Source of the DNA: Candidatus Woesearchaeota archaeon
GTDB taxonomy: Archaea > Nanobdellota > Nanobdellia > Woesearchaeales > JABGUJ01
Assembly (NCBI GenBank): GCA_018646625.1
Contig: JABGUJ010000001.1
Coordinates: 503,534 to 567,533 of the forward strand
DNA length: 64,000 nt
Direction: 5' to 3'
Shown: in pieces, positions 7,673 through 17,900 of the stretch
Position numbering within the stretch: position 1 is the first letter of the stretch
Layout of the letters: every line of letters starts with the position of its first letter
Notes under the pieces: generated by a model
What the model saw: the letters and a program-made list of their open reading frames with translations, nothing else
Database searches by the model: none
What the model was told of the DNA's origin: nothing
Translations under genes and position numbers: made by a program

Positions 7673-9898
7673 CTAACTAGAATACGATTCAGTCAAAACT
7701 CTCTGGATTTCCTTGGCTTTCTTTTCCCCTATCTTGTCAACTTCTTTTAATTCATCCAAGTTCGCATTTGCTATATTTTTGATTGAACCCAGTTTCTTCA
7801 ATAATGGCTTGGCCAAAGTAGGTCCAACACCTGGTAATGAACTCACCACATATTCTTGAACCTCTGCCAAATTCTCTGGTTTATCCAGGTGCGGATTAAA
7901 CTCTCCACTTGATCGTTCCATCTCCCGTTTTGCAATTATAGCCAGCAAACTTGCGGTCTCTTTATGACTTTTAGTTTGAAGTATTGGCACACCATAACTG
8001 ATAGTAATTGTTGCCAGCATACCTTTGATTGCGTTGGGGTGGATGTTTCTTTGAGTGTACATATCTTCGCTACCTTCAATTATTATCAAAGGTCTTTGGA
8101 AAGTATTCTTTAGTTCGCGAACCTGTACAAGCAGTCTATTGTCCAAAATCGAGCTCACGAAGTCAGGTACGGACTTGAATTCAACTCCGCACCTTGATGA
8201 TAATTTATAATCTCCAACCTTCAGCCTTCCTAGATTTATCTTGACCCCATTGTCAATTAATTCCTTAATTACTTGGCTACCTTTTTCTCTATCATCAACT
8301 GTTAGCTCAATCTGCTCACTGCTTGATATGAAATTGTTCAAGCTCATATTTCCTTTAGGAGTTTCATTAACTTCTGATCTTGTACCCAACTTCATCTTTT
8401 TCTTCAACAAATCCAGAGTTCTATACATACTCTTTTCCTTGTGATGAGCACTCCATCTATATCCTTCATCTCTAGTTCCTTCGGCCATCAAAACAACCAC
8501 TCTGCCCTTTTCCAGCCTGCCAGTTCTACCCCTTCTTTGAATACTTCGAATCACGCTTGGTACTGGTTCATAAAATATCACAGCATCCACTTTAGGAATA
8601 TCTAAACCTTCTTCCGCCACACTGCTTGCACAAAGTACATTGATTTCTCCATTCCTGAATTCATCCAGAATCTGCTTTTGCTCTTTTTGGCTTAAACCTT
8701 GGCCATTCTTTTTGGCCTGCCCAACAAAGATTTTGGCCTTAACTTCATCTATTTCTGAAAGAGTTTCATGGATCTTCACAATAGTATCACGAAACTGAGA
8801 AAACACAATTATCTTGCTTTTTCCATTCAAATGTTTTTGGACAACATCTTTCAACAAACCCATTTTTGGATGTTCAACATTAGCATCCACCATGTGTTGT
8901 ATTCTGACTTGCGCACTTTGAAAATCAGGATCTGCTATTAGATTCTTTACTGCTTTCACAGTTCCAGTGCTTGCGTCTCCAACCAACTTTTCCATATATC
9001 TCTGCAATGGTTGAATCCCTTGAGATTCCAAAAGCTCAATCGCATGTTGAACTTTTAATGCTTCAGCAGCTAATGAAACACACTCAAAAATCTCAGTACT
9101 TCTATCCCCTTGTGCAATATCTCCCTGAAATCTGCGCTGTAGTTTAAGAAGTTCAGTCTTGCTGAAGTTCTGAACTTGGTACGAACTTAGAAACCCTCTT
9201 TGTTTAATCATTAATAATTTGTTCTTGTAACACGTTTTCAAAAAAACTAAAGTGGACTTGAATGATTCAGGCAGCTTAACTTTTAACCAATCAACCTTCG
9301 TTTCTTTGATGTATGGCTTAACATCAGGATCTTGGTTTGTCTTTACTTCTATTTCTTCAATATGCAAATTTTGACAAACTTCATTTATCTTTTCCAGATC
9401 ACTTCCAGGTGATGCGGTCAATGCTAGAATCTTTGGATACCTGGCAACTTTCTCATATTGTTTAGCCAACCAAACATATGCATATTCGCCAGTAGCTCTA
9501 TGTGCTTCATCAAATATTATCAATGAGACATCCTTCAAATCTATCCTGCTAGATATAACATCATTTTCCAAACCTTGTGGTGTTGAAAAAATAAGCTGAG
9601 ATTTCTTAAACAACTCCTGTCTTTTTGCGGGCGCAACATTTCCTGTAAACAATATCATCTTTTCATGGTCAAAATCAAGATGCTGTTTAAACGTAGAAAG
9701 GTGTTGTTCAACTAGCGGCTTTGTTGGTGCCAGAAACATAATCTTAGAATCAGGATATTGTGATAATCTTTTTGCCACTAACATTATTGCAACATTTGTT
9801 TTACCTAGCCCCGTTGGTAGAACAACCAAAGTATTGCTCATGCTGGCCTTTGCCAATATCGTTTGCTGATATAATCGCGGCTCGAAATTTTTAATCAT
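7673..9898 (-). CDS. hef: Hef, fork-structure helicase/nuclease (XPF/FANCM family)
   Basis: A 741-residue protein that processes stalled replication forks. The N-terminal SF2 helicase has Walker A PTGLGKT (28-34), DEAH in IIFDEAHRA, SAT-like ALTASPG and the C-terminal RRGRTGRLEKG. The nuclease domain follows at about 540-640, with GDYKL, then GVEFKSVPDF where the family usually has ERKxxxD. A double helix-hairpin-helix ends the protein (LPGVGPTLAKPLL, VDKIGEKKAKEI). The start is leaderless behind a TATTTAAATA box. PCNA, its usual partner, is encoded at 57.8 kb. The missing Arg in the ERK motif is unusual, but the acidic residues and Lys remain. Confidence 0.95.
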   Translation of the reverse strand: MIKNFEPRLYQQTILAKASMSNTLVVLPTGLGKTNVAIMLVAKRLSQYPDSKIMFLAPTKPLVEQHLSTFKQHLDFDHEKMILFTGNVAPAKRQELFKKSQLIFSTPQGLENDVISSRIDLKDVSLIIFDEAHRATGEYAYVWLAKQYEKVARYPKILALTASPGSDLEKINEVCQNLHIEEIEVKTNQDPDVKPYIKETKVDWLKVKLPESFKSTLVFLKTCYKNKLLMIKQRGFLSSYQVQNFSKTELLKLQRRFQGDIAQGDRSTEIFECVSLAAEALKVQHAIELLESQGIQPLQRYMEKLVGDASTGTVKAVKNLIADPDFQSAQVRIQHMVDANVEHPKMGLLKDVVQKHLNGKSKIIVFSQFRDTIVKIHETLSEIDEVKAKIFVGQAKKNGQGLSQKEQKQILDEFRNGEINVLCASSVAEEGLDIPKVDAVIFYEPVPSVIRSIQRRGRTGRLEKGRVVVLMAEGTRDEGYRWSAHHKEKSMYRTLDLLKKKMKLGTRSEVNETPKGNMSLNNFISSSEQIELTVDDREKGSQVIKELIDNGVKINLGRLKVGDYKLSSRCGVEFKSVPDFVSSILDNRLLVQVRELKNTFQRPLIIIEGSEDMYTQRNIHPNAIKGMLATITISYGVPILQTKSHKETASLLAIIAKREMERSSGEFNPHLDKPENLAEVQEYVVSSLPGVGPTLAKPLLKKLGSIKNIANANLDELKEVDKIGEKKAKEIQRVLTESYSS

Positions 9899-10005
9899 CG
9901 CTTATTCATCGTTGGCTTTATTTAAATAGCTTCTTTCCTCACATGTCCAGTGACCAGTGACCTTCAAACAAAGCATTTAAATAAAACATAGTGCCTAAGC
10001 ATCGC
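9899..10005. promoter_or_regulatory. Divergent promoters with tandem CCAGTGA repeat
   Basis: TATTTAAATA-type TATA boxes face each way, at about 9917-9930 for hef and 9972-9987 for the rightward gene. Between them CCAGTGACCAGTGACC (9947-9962) is a direct tandem repeat and a possible shared regulator site. Confidence 0.55.
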
Positions 10006-10545
10006 ATGGCTTTTATCAGAATAAAAAAAATCAACGGCCAAGAGTATGTTTATCTCATAAGAAACAAATGGACTAAGCAAGGTTCAAGACAAAAGCTTTC
10101 AAAATACCTTGGTAAGTTGTACATACCAACCCTTGACAAACCTGATTTGAAATTTGAAGATTTCTCGGACATCGACTTTGAAAAATCTCTTTCTAGAGAT
10201 ATAGTGCGAGAATTAGTTAAATGGGAATTAGCAAGACATGGTTTTCAAGCAGTAAAAAAGAACTTAATGGTGAAAGACAATTGCTATGCCAACCTAGCTA
10301 CTAGAGATTTATATTTGGAAACTGAACGGGGCAGATCTAAAGCCGCAATTAAACTTTACAATGATTTCTTAGCAGAATATACATTAAGAAAATTATTAGA
10401 TTTCAAGACCGAAAAAATAGGTATGGAAATCGTTGGTCAAGAATTTGCGAGAGCATTCGTTATTGCGGGAATAAACGTACCTAAAGAAACATTCATCACG
10501 ATATTTCAAAAGATATACAACGATGGTGCAACAACTAAAATTTAA
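10006..10545 (+). CDS. Conserved-looking protein of unknown function
   Basis: A 179-residue protein. The N-terminal ~35 residues (AFIRIKKINGQEYVYLIRN...QKLSKYLGKL) look like the small beta-rich module that opens some archaeal proteins and IS1634-type transposases, but the DDE catalytic part is absent and the rest is helical. The ATG at 10006 is chosen over GTG at 9991 because the TATA box at 9972-9987 would start transcription next to it. It is transcribed away from hef. Function unknown; a stand-alone nucleic-acid-binding role is possible. Confidence 0.7.
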   Translation: MAFIRIKKINGQEYVYLIRNKWTKQGSRQKLSKYLGKLYIPTLDKPDLKFEDFSDIDFEKSLSRDIVRELVKWELARHGFQAVKKNLMVKDNCYANLATRDLYLETERGRSKAAIKLYNDFLAEYTLRKLLDFKTEKIGMEIVGQEFARAFVIAGINVPKETFITIFQKIYNDGATTKI

Positions 10546-10602
10546 CTACTAATGGGTGTCGAAAAGAGAAACACTTAAATACTGCTTCTTTACATAACTT
10601 GC

Positions 10603-11751
10603 ATGCCTAATCTATACACTACCTTTGATCATACTGTTAGTCAGAAAAGAATTCGCACTTTATACGGTGGAGTTTATGCAATGCTTGCAAAAGAGTTTGG
10701 TGCGAAACTTTTATCTCCCGATTTCTTCAAACATGTTCAAGCGAGAAATTTTGAAGATTCATTAGATCCTGTTGCTGAACTAGCTGATGCGGATTTTGTT
10801 TTTCATTCAGGCATGGATTTGCAGATGCAAGTATTTGATCAGGGGGTATTACCGCTAAATCTTTTTGCAGATCAAGAGGATTTTGATATGGATCAATATT
10901 CATTTCGGAGATCTGGAACTTCTGATATTGAACAAAGAACAAATAGATACTTATTTGCACACATTCCTGATAAAACTCATTGCCTATATGTTCCCCAAGA
11001 CTTCAAATGTACGGACATAACTGATAAGATGTCTGCCGTACAACTATTTGATGTTCTTAAAGTTCCATCACCACATTCTTTACCATTAAGTACAGTTCTC
11101 AAGTCATCACCTTATAGATTTGCAAAACACAGACGAGGTTCAAAATCACTACAAGTACATTATTTTGATGAAGATACTAATCCTTTTGGTGAATTTGGTA
11201 TTGATAACAGAGATTGGTTAGTTCAAGCAGAAGTGCCTTGTCCAACAAACTTTCCTTCATTTCTAAGGGTGAACTTTGATTTTGGTGCAATAACTGCAGT
11301 GGCTATTGAATATGATCCGACATTTGGAAAGGTTCCTGATCTGGCTAATGTAGATATTTTACCATTAACTCTGCATGGTTTTGAAACAAACCATAAATTA
11401 ACGGATTTGGAAAAACACATTCTTAATTCATATGGCATATCTGAAGAAAAGAGAGAAATTCCTGAGGAAGTTATGCGATACGCTAACTCTGTTATGGGTT
11501 GGTGTAACGGAATCGGTATACAGTGTGCGGGCATTGATTTTTTGAAAGATAAAGAAACCGGTGACTGGAATTGTGTAGATGTAAATAGATCTCCTGGTGC
11601 AATGATATATTATGTTCTAGAACGCACCAGAGACGTGAATCCATTATTCAGACAACCTTACAGGAGAGACGAGGATTTTACTCCTTTAAGGCGCGCAGCA
11701 ATTCATCAATACGTACGAGAACCTTTTGCGAAACTTATTGGTGCGGACTAA
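10603..11751 (+). CDS. ATP-grasp-like protein
   Basis: A 382-residue protein. The C-terminal region has the pattern of an ATP-grasp fold: GIQCAGIDFLKDKETGDWNCVDVNRSPGAM resembles the metal-binding end of RimK-type ligases (D-x-h...E/D-h-N-x-x-PG), with DVN in place of EVN. The middle has a Lys-rich segment and a DWLVQAEVPC strand that could line the ATP site. The usual reaction is ATP-dependent amide ligation; the substrate is unknown. The start is leaderless, about 20 bases after an ACTTAAATACT box. The assignment rests on one motif region. Confidence 0.6.
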   Translation: MPNLYTTFDHTVSQKRIRTLYGGVYAMLAKEFGAKLLSPDFFKHVQARNFEDSLDPVAELADADFVFHSGMDLQMQVFDQGVLPLNLFADQEDFDMDQYSFRRSGTSDIEQRTNRYLFAHIPDKTHCLYVPQDFKCTDITDKMSAVQLFDVLKVPSPHSLPLSTVLKSSPYRFAKHRRGSKSLQVHYFDEDTNPFGEFGIDNRDWLVQAEVPCPTNFPSFLRVNFDFGAITAVAIEYDPTFGKVPDLANVDILPLTLHGFETNHKLTDLEKHILNSYGISEEKREIPEEVMRYANSVMGWCNGIGIQCAGIDFLKDKETGDWNCVDVNRSPGAMIYYVLERTRDVNPLFRQPYRRDEDFTPLRRAAIHQYVREPFAKLIGAD

Positions 11752-12044
11752 CCAAATCTATATCCGTACAGCAGATTGCGAGGTGGTTTTCTATCTCCAA
11801 TTTTTTGAAGAGCTTTATCCCTGCCCCACACAATTTCTAGAATGTCGAATGTTTCCTCATACCAAGTATCTAGTCTCACTCTTACCGCATCTGCATTTCT
11901 TTGGCGTATATCTGCGTCAGGATCTCTGGAACACCTTTCATCTATACCTCTTCCGTCATCAAAACCTCTAAATCTGCGCAATGCTGCATTTTTTGCTTGA
12001 GCAACCAACATATACATCTGGGGGTCAGAACCATTGTCATACAT
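11748..12044 (-). CDS. Small charged protein of unknown function
   Basis: A 98-residue Arg/Asp-rich protein that I do not recognise, with conserved-looking blocks NAALRRFRGFDDGRG and RVRLDTWYEETFDILE. The ATG at 12044 is chosen because GGTGATT lies six bases upstream; GTG at 12056 would overlap that site. It converges on the ATP-grasp-like gene and overlaps its stop by 4 bp. A TATA-like AGTATATTTT lies upstream on the minus strand. Confidence 0.65.
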   Translation of the reverse strand: MYDNGSDPQMYMLVAQAKNAALRRFRGFDDGRGIDERCSRDPDADIRQRNADAVRVRLDTWYEETFDILEIVWGRDKALQKIGDRKPPRNLLYGYRFG

Positions 12045-12161
12045 ACCAATCACCAACTCTCTTTTCCTTAACAGTATTAAGACAAAATATACTTAAAAGA
12101 ACACCGACACAATTAATTACAAATTAGAAGCAATGTCATACCTAAGAAAAAACAAATTGAT

Positions 12162-12677
12162 TTATGTCAAATCAATATACTTATCATTTGACGTCTTCTT
12201 AACTAAATTATTAGATTTAAAACAGTCTATTATTCCGGAAAACAATTCTCTGATTTCTTTCATAACATTATCAAAGTCTGCAACATCTTTACTTGCAACT
12301 ATGATCATTAAATCATACTCGCCACTTAATTCATAGATTTCTGTAACTCGTTTGCAGTTTTTAAGAAATTTGATGAACTTATCAGTTTCTTCTTTACTAT
12401 AATTTTTCAATCTAAAGTTCACCAAATTAAGAAAAGAAAGACCCATCTTTGGGGGGTTAGTGACGGGTCTAAAAGAAGATATTACGCCCTGGTCCTTCAT
12501 CTTATTGATTCTGTAAACCACTAAATCTCTTTGAAGTGAAGTCCTTTCAGAAATAGAACTAACAGGCATTCTCGCATCTTCGCAAAGGCAACGCAATATC
12601 TTTTTGTCTTTAATGTCCAGAACGGACTTGCCACCAAGCTCGGCTCCTCCGCTTTTCTTAACCACTTTCCCAGACAT
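12162..12677 (-). CDS. Lrp/AsnC family transcription regulator
   Basis: A 171-residue regulator. The N-terminal helix-turn-helix is LDIKDKKILRCLCEDARMPVSS followed by YRINKMKDQGVI. The C-terminal RAM/αβ effector domain has the typical GEYDLMIIVASKDVADFDNVM. The ATG at 12677 is chosen over upstream in-frame codons because a TATA box (12698-12708) places the transcript start there. A perfect inverted repeat, CCGTAAAATACGG, lies between the TATA box and the ATG, pointing to autorepression. The preceding gene on this strand is the GHKL ATPase pair, a plausible second target. The ligand is unknown. Confidence 0.9.
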   Translation of the reverse strand: MSGKVVKKSGGAELGGKSVLDIKDKKILRCLCEDARMPVSSISERTSLQRDLVVYRINKMKDQGVISSFRPVTNPPKMGLSFLNLVNFRLKNYSKEETDKFIKFLKNCKRVTEIYELSGEYDLMIIVASKDVADFDNVMKEIRELFSGIIDCFKSNNLVKKTSNDKYIDLT

Positions 12678-12680
12678 GAC

Positions 12681-12708
12681 CCGTAAAATACGGACATAAT
12701 ATATAAAC
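12681..12708 (-). promoter_or_regulatory. Promoter and operator of the Lrp gene
   Basis: The inverted repeat CCGTA-AAA-TACGG (12681-12693) sits at the expected transcription start, next to the TATA box AATATATAAAC (12698-12708, read on the plus strand). Further TACGTA/TTACG elements lie at 12710-12724. Occupancy would block transcription initiation. Confidence 0.65.
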
Positions 12709-12734
12709 ATTACGTATATTACGAAAGAATAGTT

Positions 12735-14939
12735 CTATTCTGAAATGTGCGTTGCTACCTGTCTTTTCAATACACCCAGGTAGTGCTCTCTAAGATTTCT
12801 GCTACCGCAAGCTAAAGATACCATTTGAAAAAGTTCGCTGTAATCTCTAGCCTCTAGCTTATCCACAAAAGAGGAATATTGGGGGTGATTGCAGTTAACC
12901 CTTAAAGCAACATCCATTACTTTCAATTCAGGACTAAAAGCATGTATTGTAGACAACAATGGTTTTCTTGAGGAAATATTTTCTGTTTCATAGAAATGAA
13001 CACCCATGCGATCGATACCAGAAATCCAAGATGTCCCCGAGTCTGAAACATATTTGCCAAAACCGTTGTATGCTTCTCTAAGTGAATCTTCAAGACAATT
13101 TGTAGATAAACATCCTTGAAACTTCTTCACAACCTTATACTTTTTGTATCGACTTGGACCGTGCTTTTCTTCTGTTTGCATAAGTCTACTTACAGGACCT
13201 CTCTCTGATTCTCCTCCCACAAGATCATATAAATCATCCAACTTATTTTCACATTTTCTAACGTGAGATCTCCTCAACCTATATGCGACATAGCTTAACA
13301 AAGCAGCACCACCAATTATTTCAGCAGTTACGGCACCAGAAGTCAAAAGAAAATGAGTTTGGTCTGCCGCACTAGGCTCAACAACTTGGGATGCGGTCTC
13401 CGCAATAACTCTTTGTGTGTATTCAACCCTGCTTGCAGATTTTTGGACTGCTTCGGGATCTTTAGAAAATGTTGAGTAGAGATATGAGAAAATTGCAGAG
13501 CCTAACCATACACTTCCTGCCGCAAGGCCAGTTCTAAACGTACCTTTGCTTGCTTTAGCCAAATGCTCTCCAGCTTTTCCTGAACAACGATACCCTGAGT
13601 GTAATCCTAGTTGTCTCAATCTTCCAGCCAAATCCGAATCATCTACGATTGAACGATGAAAATATACTGTTGGTTCACGCATAACCAAAGTCGGCATAAA
13701 AGAAGGATAATCGTATAAATTAATAATGCCTTGCTCAGCGAGTGATTTCAGCTCATTAAAACTAATTTTATCTTTTGAATAATGTGCAACTTCAAATATT
13801 GCTTCATTTTCTAGAGTTGGAATTGATACCCCTGATAAGAGATACGCTTGAGCATGAGGAATAAATTCTGGATTTTCTTTTACAAAGTCTCCAAATGCAA
13901 CAAACATCTCGTCAATCTTTTCTCTAACATACTCGGCAACTTTAACTTTTTTTGCTTGAGCTATATTGGCATCAGTTCTAGATAAGTCAGTTCTAACATC
14001 TCTGTGATTAAGTGCACTCAAAATTGGGACCGATCTAACTAAGTCCAATCCATCTTTACTATCAAAGAGATCTTCTATTGTATGTCCATCTAGCTTAAAC
14101 CTAATTCCGTTATTATGAAGAACAAGATGACTTCCTTCGTAAATTGGGCCCAAGCGATCATGATTTCTAAACAAATCTCTGTGAGTATTATTTCTTAACA
14201 AGAAGGTTCCCTTACCATCTCTATCCGAAAAACCATATGAGAATATAACTTTTCTACGACCATCTTTATGAACGTCAAAAAGCTCTTCTGCTGTTTTATT
14301 AATCCTTTCACCATTTATGGTTATAGGAACTTCAGCTAGTTCACAATAATTTCTAATAAAATCAATTTCACGTTGATAATTCACATTTTTTCTCTTAACA
14401 GTTATCCTTGTGCCTTGCTCAGAAAAACTACTTTCTTTGTAGACTGCACTGTGCCCTAAAGCCCCATTAGTATCGAGATATTCAATGGATTTACCATCTT
14501 TATATGATTCAACTCTTATTGAACTGGGCTTTAATCTTTTTGTAGATGTGAAGCCAACACCAAACCCCCCTACATAACTAAGTGCAATTTCCCTTGCATC
14601 TCTCATCTCCTTGCCTGCTTTTTTATGAACATTGCCTAAAAGAAGAAGTTCATTCTCTATATCACGTTGTGTAAGACCTGTGCCGTTGTCTTGAATAACA
14701 ACCTCTTCTGCATCTATTTTAATATCAATACTTCCCTTCTCTGATGCATGAGTACCATATTTTTCAATAATGCTATCGAGCGCATTTTGAACTAATTCCC
14801 TACCTACTGCTAACGCGTTTGGAAACATTTCAAATGCAAGCTCTTGCAATGCTCTTTCTGGATCTATGCTTATCGCTAGTCCGCCAGCTGGCGAGACCAT
14901 AACATCCAAAGTATCCAATGAACTAGTTGAGTGCAGCAT
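12735..14939 (-). CDS. Membrane-anchored GHKL (Hsp90/MutL-type) ATPase
   Basis: A 734-residue protein with an N-terminal GHKL ATPase domain: N-box RELVQNALDSI (E48, N52), G1 motif DNGTGL (84-89) and G2 GGFGVGF (124-130). A transducer-like domain follows, with RTDLSRTDAN near residue 320. Two membrane spans are visible in the second half (FRTGLAAGSVWLGSAIFSYL and the stretch GAVTAEIIGGAALLSYVAY), with a ~150-residue tail after them. It is not Hsp90, MutL or topoisomerase VI-B by domain order. Its start overlaps the end of the upstream GHKL-transglutaminase gene by 17 bp, so the two are translationally coupled and probably act together. Confidence 0.85.
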   Translation of the reverse strand: MLHSTSSLDTLDVMVSPAGGLAISIDPERALQELAFEMFPNALAVGRELVQNALDSIIEKYGTHASEKGSIDIKIDAEEVVIQDNGTGLTQRDIENELLLLGNVHKKAGKEMRDAREIALSYVGGFGVGFTSTKRLKPSSIRVESYKDGKSIEYLDTNGALGHSAVYKESSFSEQGTRITVKRKNVNYQREIDFIRNYCELAEVPITINGERINKTAEELFDVHKDGRRKVIFSYGFSDRDGKGTFLLRNNTHRDLFRNHDRLGPIYEGSHLVLHNNGIRFKLDGHTIEDLFDSKDGLDLVRSVPILSALNHRDVRTDLSRTDANIAQAKKVKVAEYVREKIDEMFVAFGDFVKENPEFIPHAQAYLLSGVSIPTLENEAIFEVAHYSKDKISFNELKSLAEQGIINLYDYPSFMPTLVMREPTVYFHRSIVDDSDLAGRLRQLGLHSGYRCSGKAGEHLAKASKGTFRTGLAAGSVWLGSAIFSYLYSTFSKDPEAVQKSASRVEYTQRVIAETASQVVEPSAADQTHFLLTSGAVTAEIIGGAALLSYVAYRLRRSHVRKCENKLDDLYDLVGGESERGPVSRLMQTEEKHGPSRYKKYKVVKKFQGCLSTNCLEDSLREAYNGFGKYVSDSGTSWISGIDRMGVHFYETENISSRKPLLSTIHAFSPELKVMDVALRVNCNHPQYSSFVDKLEARDYSELFQMVSLACGSRNLREHYLGVLKRQVATHISE

Positions 14940-17900
14940 TTTGAGTATGTTTTCCTAATTTTGCAAAGTATTTTGAGCCAGGATTAACCAACCCATCATC
15001 AGTTGATACATCCAAAACAACATCAATGGCGAGTTTATCAATCGGAGTAGGGTTGCCATTTCCAAGTCCTACAATGAGGGGGTGGTTCATATTGAGATAA
15101 AGTGTGCCTGATTGATATTTTGCAAGACGAGGCGTTGAATTTCTTATATGATAATCAAACTTACCCGGCTTTACAGCCTTTGTTTTTCTTTTTATTTTTC
15201 TATCCAGAGCAAGAACCCCTTCCACTCTATCAACGAGTGATCGTTCCGGTTCACTAAGTTCTCGTTCATCTTCAAAAATATGAAAGTGAGAATCTTGATC
15301 CACGCTTGCAAGTTTGTATCCTAAAACAGATTCGACACATCCTCTTACAAACGATTGGGTTGTTGAAGTTAACGATCCCATGTCAAGAACAGGGATTCTT
15401 TTTTGAGTATAGTGGGGGGTGGTTGAAGTATTTTCATTGCTATATAGAATCTCTCCTTCTCTTTCACCAATCTCAACAAGATCAAACATTGATAAAGGCG
15501 CACCATAGTTGTGTGCATAAACTATTGGCTTACTCATCAAAGCTTGAATATAATCAGGAAGATGTTCTCTAATCATAGTCTTCTTGAATTTTTTCATTGC
15601 TTCTTTATTAAAACCCAAAGTACTGGAGTGCCCTTTTCTGCCAAATAATCTTTGCTCAAAAAACTTTAATTCAGACATATTTAACGAAAGAAGATCATAC
15701 TCTCTACTTAATTCATCATCTGAAAATAAATTAGAATCCAATCTGTATCTTTTTCGTAAAGATCTCTTTATTCTGTGTCTTCCAAATATAACACCTCCAA
15801 TACCTAGTAACCCGAGAGCCACAGGCCAATATGGTGGATCGTTTGTTTTTTTTGGATCAGTAACTTCAACAGGAACCCACATATCTTTTTCTGTAGAGTA
15901 CCACTCAATCCATGCATGACCTACATCACCAACAGCGCCTACAACAACTCTGCTTGGAACGCCGCTTTCTCTCAAAGAATAAGCAGCAACTTGCGCAAAG
16001 TCTAAACACACGCCCATCTTTTTCTCAAGATAAACTTGCATATTATTACGAACAAGTTTACTCATTTCTAAACCCAATCCGTCTAGAATATCTTTGGTGT
16101 AAGTCATCTCCTGCTTCACAGATGATACAATTCTATCAACAACTTGGTCTGTAGTAAGTGCACTTCTCTCGTTCCAATCAAGAGCGAAAGGGGATTTTAC
16201 ATCACGCAAGGTGCGTTTGTATTCCCACAAATCATCAAGACCGAACATCTTCATAGAAGTTATTGGATCTTTATCTCTTAGTGCCACAAAAACACCATCC
16301 GAATTAAGGTGGTCATACGTTCCAGTCTTCAAATAATGACCCATTCCATGAATTGCGTATACCAACTGTGTTTCTCTATGTGCTTTTGCGAATGCATCAT
16401 TTTCTTGAGTGGGAGGTTCAAAACTCACAGTCCGGGATACTTGTGGTACGACAATATCTACTAACGACGCAGGATCACGTTCGTAACGTGCAGGCGCCCG
16501 GCCAGTAACTATTTCAGAACCATGATCAACAAACAGATTAATAAAACCCTTGCCCAGGCCGGATGTAAAATCAACTACAGAACCAACCAGCCAAGAAGCA
16601 CCATCATACATTGTTTCTAGAAAGTTGCGACCATTCTCTTTCAAGCCTTCTTCAAAAAATAGTGCACCAGTGCCAACAAGGCTTTGGTCTGAATCTTTCT
16701 CTGATGTGCGAATTCTCTCTTGCAATTGTGAGTATGTAACATTTGGATCTAAATGTATATTCTCCTCAACTTGGACCACTTGAACTCCAGGAGTTCTTTG
16801 TGTTTTAGGTTTAATATCATAAAAACCCTCATACACACCTTTGCCAAAACCAAAAATCATTAAGGCGAGCGCACCCGCCGCAACAGCTCTTGTAGTATAC
16901 TTACCAGCATTAGACCAGAAATTTATAGAGTCTTTGCCAAATATCTTTCTTCCTAAACTGTAAATGGGTTTTGCGGCTAACAATGCACCAGCACAAAACC
17001 CGATAGTTAAAGGACCACAATCCTTAAGATAGTAGAACCCAATCGCTGCAGCTCCTAACTTCGCTGCACGCATCACGTATTTTCTATTAGTTATTGCTCT
17101 ATATGTAGTATCAACCGCTCTCTCTCCTAATGTAAGATCATCAATACCTCTAAAATTATTGGGTTGTAATCCCAAACTAGAAACTGTAAAGTCTCTATCG
17201 AAACCATCCACTCTTCTTTCAATTAAATTCATAACAGCAGAATGAACTTCGTCTTCTAAAAAAGCATTTCTACTGAGGACTGTGCGTAAATGTGGACTAC
17301 TTATTTCAATTTCTAAATCATTTCTAGAGATTCCATAATTTTGTACGAGAATGTCATGTTGTCTAACTCTAGCAACACCTTTTCTTGATCCTTCTCTATA
17401 ACTCACATGACCGGTAACATCAATCTCCTCGGCTAAATCACTATCGCTCATCACTACTGGAACAGAAATATCCCTTGGAACAGGAGTCTGATTAAGAACA
17501 AAAGAATGAGAATCATATTCTCTATTTATGGCTCTAGCAACCGTTTCGGGTTTGAATCCAAAAGGGTGAACATGGACGTTGTGTGTTTCATTAGGAACAG
17601 CGCTACACCACCGGTGCATCTCTTGAATGCCTGGAATAACGTAGTTCTCCGCAAAGTAAACATCAGAAAAGGCAACAACCCCTCCTTCAAGATCATAGTT
17701 GTCAACACGAACACTAATATCTTGTCCATAATCGTCCGTAAAAATATGATTCAATCGTCTAGCTGTAACTTCATCTGGCATCTGGAGATATATTGTAACT
17801 TCGGTGCCTTCTTCGATATCACTCTCAATAAACTTATCTGCATAACCAAATTTGAAATCAGAACTTACTACTGTCTTCCAGGCATCATGTCCCTCTTTTT

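Noticed and set aside
10006-10545. Transposase
   Set aside because: Only the first ~35 residues resemble an IS1634-type opening; there is no catalytic domain, terminal repeat or target duplication.
15584-15919. 111-residue frame opposite the GHKL-transglutaminase gene
   Set aside because: Lies within a continuous, motif-bearing gene on the other strand; composition is that of a shadow frame.
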